From Bradyrhizobium sp. (GTDB taxonomy: Bacteria > Pseudomonadota > Alphaproteobacteria > Rhizobiales > Xanthobacteraceae): DNA of 52,279 nt. The translations under genes and the position numbers were made by a program. Positions 50,455-52,279 of the stretch are shown one piece after another. The stretch covers positions 1 to 52,279 of the forward strand of contig JAUXWH010000139.1 of assembly GCA_030681365.1 (NCBI GenBank). The letters run 5' to 3'. The notes under the pieces were generated by a model that was not told the DNA's origin, did no database searches, and worked only from the letters and a program-made list of their open reading frames with translations. Position 1 is the first letter of the stretch; every line of letters starts with the position of its first letter.

Positions 50455-51117
50455 CTACTTCTTCCTCGCCTTCGGTTCCGGCTTCAGCGCCTGCGGGTCG
50501 AAGCCGATGTAGAAGATGTAGGAATCGCCGACCGCTCCCGGCGGCGCCGGATAGACCAGACCTTCGGCGACCAGCGCGAACGGGACGCTGCCGTCCTCGG
50601 TCATCGTCACCGAGGTCCGGTACGCCTTGGTGGCGATGGTCTTCTCCTGGATGCCGGACTGCACTACCGCCACACGCATCGGGATGTCGACATTGGACGG
50701 GGCGCCCGCCGGGCCGGCGATGACGCGGCCCTGAATGCCGATTCGCGCGGTGATCTCGCCGGCATTGTAGCTGCACTCGCGCGCGGTGCGGGTGATCGTC
50801 ACCTGGAAGCGCAGATCGTTGCCGATCGGCTGCTTGCCAGGGGCCGCGACCTGATAGGTCGAGGCTCCCGCACGGATGGTGACGGGGGGACAGGACAGGT
50901 CGCTCGGGGCTTCCGCCGCGGCGGGCGGCGCTCCCGGCGGGGGAGCCTCTTCGGACTTGCCGCCGAACAGGCTCTTGAAGCGATCGGTGATGGACTGCGC
51001 CGATGCCGGCGAGGCCAGCATGCTGCAGCCCATCGCCAATGAAACCGCGGCGAAAAGCGCGACCCGGCGAGATTGGCCCGGCCGCGCGGCCGTCCTGATC
51101 ACAGGTTTATCCTCCAT
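50455..51117 (-). CDS. Exported protein of unknown function
   Basis: A 220-residue protein. The ATG at 51115-51117 (MEDKPVIRTA) gives a basic N-terminus and a hydrophobic stretch VALFAAVSLAMGCSMLASPASA, cleaved after ASA; MGCS is not a good lipobox. A proline-rich linker (SEEAPPPGAPPAAAEAPS) is followed by a beta-rich domain (about 80-205) with two cysteines (SCPPVTIRAGAS and RECSYNAGEITAR) that may form a disulfide, and a lysine-rich end. Function unknown; not convincingly the IalB family. Confidence 0.8.
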   Translation of the reverse strand: MEDKPVIRTAARPGQSRRVALFAAVSLAMGCSMLASPASAQSITDRFKSLFGGKSEEAPPPGAPPAAAEAPSDLSCPPVTIRAGASTYQVAAPGKQPIGNDLRFQVTITRTARECSYNAGEITARIGIQGRVIAGPAGAPSNVDIPMRVAVVQSGIQEKTIATKAYRTSVTMTEDGSVPFALVAEGLVYPAPPGAVGDSYIFYIGFDPQALKPEPKARKK

Positions 51118-51226
51118 GCGACGTCCCTGGTAACTTGCGTGTTTCGAGCATCGTCCCCGGCCGGCGTTATAGCAGGGCAATGGCGGCTAACCAAAGGCGT
51201 CCCAAAGGCTCGTGAAAACTGGGGGG

Positions 51227-51814
51227 CTAGCCGCGAAAATCCTCGTGCAGCAGTCCGAACAGCAGGTGATCCTGCCAGACGCCGTTGATACAGAGATAGC
51301 GCCGCGCCAGGCCCTCGCGGGCGAAGCCGCATTTCTCCAGCACGCGGATCGACGGCGTGTTGGAGGGGATGCAGGCAGCCTCGATGCGGTGAAGATTGAG
51401 CTCGCCGAACAGCGACGGCAGCAGCACCCGCAGCGCCGCCGTCATGTAGCCGCGATGCGCAAAGGGCTGCCCGACCCAGTATCCGATGGTGCCGGCCTGC
51501 ACGATGCCGCGACGGACATTCGCCAGCGTCACGCCGCCGACCATCGCGCCGTCGGATTCCCGGAACACGATAAAGGGATAGGACCGGTCGGCCGCGATGT
51601 CTTCGGCATATCGGCGCAGCCTGCGCCGGAAGCCCGAGCGGATCAGGTCGTCGGACGGCCAGATCGGCTCCCATGGCGTCAGGTACGCCCGGCTCGATTC
51701 GCGCAACTGCGCCCAGGCCGGGAAATCGGACATTTGCGGCGCGCGCAGCAACAGGCCGTGGCCACGCGGGGCGAGCGCCGCCGGTCCGCTGGATGGCAAC
51801 CGAAACAGGGCCAT
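51227..51814 (-). CDS. GNAT N-acetyltransferase, RimJ/RimL type
   Basis: A 195-residue acetyltransferase of the RimJ/RimL subgroup. N-terminal LLLRAPQMSDFPAWAQLRES, GYWVGQPFAHRGYMTAALRV (the acetyl-CoA pyrophosphate loop with Q/R-x-x-G-x-G/A type HRGYMTAA), LNLHRIEAACIPSNTPSIRV with the N-x-x-S motif, and LEKCGFAREGLARRYLCING are typical. It may acetylate ribosomal protein S5 N-termini (RimJ) or other substrates. It is 26 nt downstream of the peptidase gene, so the two are probably co-transcribed. Confidence 0.92.
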   Translation of the reverse strand: MALFRLPSSGPAALAPRGHGLLLRAPQMSDFPAWAQLRESSRAYLTPWEPIWPSDDLIRSGFRRRLRRYAEDIAADRSYPFIVFRESDGAMVGGVTLANVRRGIVQAGTIGYWVGQPFAHRGYMTAALRVLLPSLFGELNLHRIEAACIPSNTPSIRVLEKCGFAREGLARRYLCINGVWQDHLLFGLLHEDFRG

Positions 51815-51839
51815 GCCCGAAACTCTCCCCTGCCCAAAC

Positions 51840-52279
51840 CTAGTGCAGCAGTGTCTTCGCCTTCGACCGGGTCAAACCTTCCGCGAAACTCACCGCCGTG
51901 TCCAGACCCCGGCCGCTGCCGAGCGCCACCACCGCCGGGCGGCTGCGCGACAACAGAGCGCGGGCGGCGTTGCGGGTCGATTCCACGCTGACCGCGTCGA
52001 TCCGGGTCACCAGCTCTTCCACCGTCAGCGGCCGTCCATAGGCCAGCACATGGCGCGCCAGCTGTTCGGCACGCGCCGAGCAGCTTTCCAGCGCCATCAG
52101 CAGCCCCGCCTTCATCTGCGCTCTCGCGCGCGCCACCTCGGCTTCGGTCAGCGTCTCGACCGCGTCGTTGATGACGTCGACGATCACTTCCATCATTTCA
52201 GGCGCGTCGGCGGGATCGGTCCCGGTGTAGAGCCCGAAAAATCCGGTGTCGCTGTAGGGCGCGTGGAAGGTGTAGATCG
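51840..52279 (-). CDS. M16 family peptidase, C-terminal part (5' end outside window)
   Basis: The C-terminal 145 codons of an insulinase/mitochondrial-processing-peptidase-like zinc protease. The visible part begins IYTFHAPYSDTGFFGLYTGT, then the conserved EVARARAQMKAGLLMALESC, followed by AEQLARHVLAYGRPLTVEEL and ALGSGRGLD near the end. The zinc motif HxxEH lies in the N-terminal half beyond the window edge. In Rhizobiales this gene usually follows threonine synthase (thrC), with the RimJ-like gene after it. Confidence 0.9.
   Translation of the reverse strand, partial: IYTFHAPYSDTGFFGLYTGTDPADAPEMMEVIVDVINDAVETLTEAEVARARAQMKAGLLMALESCSARAEQLARHVLAYGRPLTVEELVTRIDAVSVESTRNAARALLSRSRPAVVALGSGRGLDTAVSFAEGLTRSKAKTLLH

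Noticed and set aside
50455..51117. IalB (invasion-associated locus B) family call
   Set aside because: Size and signal peptide fit, but I do not see the conserved IalB core; left as an exported unknown.
1..52279. CRISPR arrays, insertion sequences, phage or conjugation genes
   Set aside because: No regularly spaced repeats, transposase, terminase, integrase or relaxase motifs were seen on either strand.

Overview
The window looks like chromosomal DNA of an alphaproteobacterium of the Bradyrhizobium/Rhodopseudomonas/Afipia group (order Hyphomicrobiales, family Nitrobacteraceae). The evidence is high GC, the block maf / LMW phosphatase / UPF0262 / hisD / DUF2948 / murA, a class-C ALA synthase (hemA) with a FixK/FNR box, several Omp25-like porin-family proteins, a stand-alone F0 operon with two b-type subunits, and dispersed palindromic intergenic repeats typical of these genomes. 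No plasmid, phage, insertion sequence or CRISPR hallmark was found; this is mostly core chromosome. The genus is inferred from recalled family resemblance, not from a search.

Layout. 1-4.9 kb: minus-strand housekeeping run (murA, DUF2948, hisD, UPF0262, LMW phosphatase, Maf). 5.2-13.6 kb: three Omp25-like beta-barrel genes (one alone, two in tandem), a chloroperoxidase-like hydrolase coupled to a truncated epimerase, a ZnF-UBP protein downstream of a cNMP-binding/thioredoxin-reductase-like flavoprotein, tRNA-Thr(GGT) and a small HTH gene. 13.8-20.5 kb: a chemoreceptor, an MBL-fold hydrolase, a membrane-anchored spermidine-synthase-like protein and a coiled-coil protein. 20.7-27 kb: hemA under a perfect FixK box, a sodium/solute-symporter-type hybrid histidine kinase, and a cytochrome P450. 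27-30.1 kb: a complete TRAP transporter. 30.3-38 kb: a tightly overlapped Mrp/Mbh-type cation antiporter operon. 38-45.5 kb: a LuxR-type response regulator, an exonuclease-CBS-DUF294 protein with partner, DUF4212 plus sodium:solute symporter, and three small membrane proteins. 45.7-47.4 kb: YjbQ, an unknown secreted protein and a kappa-GST-like isomerase. 47.6-50.3 kb: the F0 operon atpI-atpB-atpE-b'-b. 50.4 kb to the end: an exported unknown, a RimJ-like acetyltransferase and the C-terminal part of an M16 peptidase.

Points of most interest. (1) The ATP synthase b' gene has an in-frame amber codon (49526-49528) in an otherwise intact reading frame. (2) The antiporter operon has the gene order of archaeal Mbh hydrogenase (E-F-G-DUF4040-B-C-D) but no hydrogenase subunits and no full-length MrpA; instead it carries two further NuoL/M/N-like proteins, one lacking the normally conserved TM7 lysine. 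(3) One gene in that operon seems to start at ATA behind an ideal ribosome binding site. (4) A ubiquitin-protease-type zinc finger gene sits beside a thioredoxin-reductase-like gene that has lost its CxxC. (5) The symporter-type kinase, LuxR regulator, DUF294 protein and symporter resemble a dispersed CrbS/CrbR acetate-control system. All functional calls come from reading motifs by eye; no search was run.
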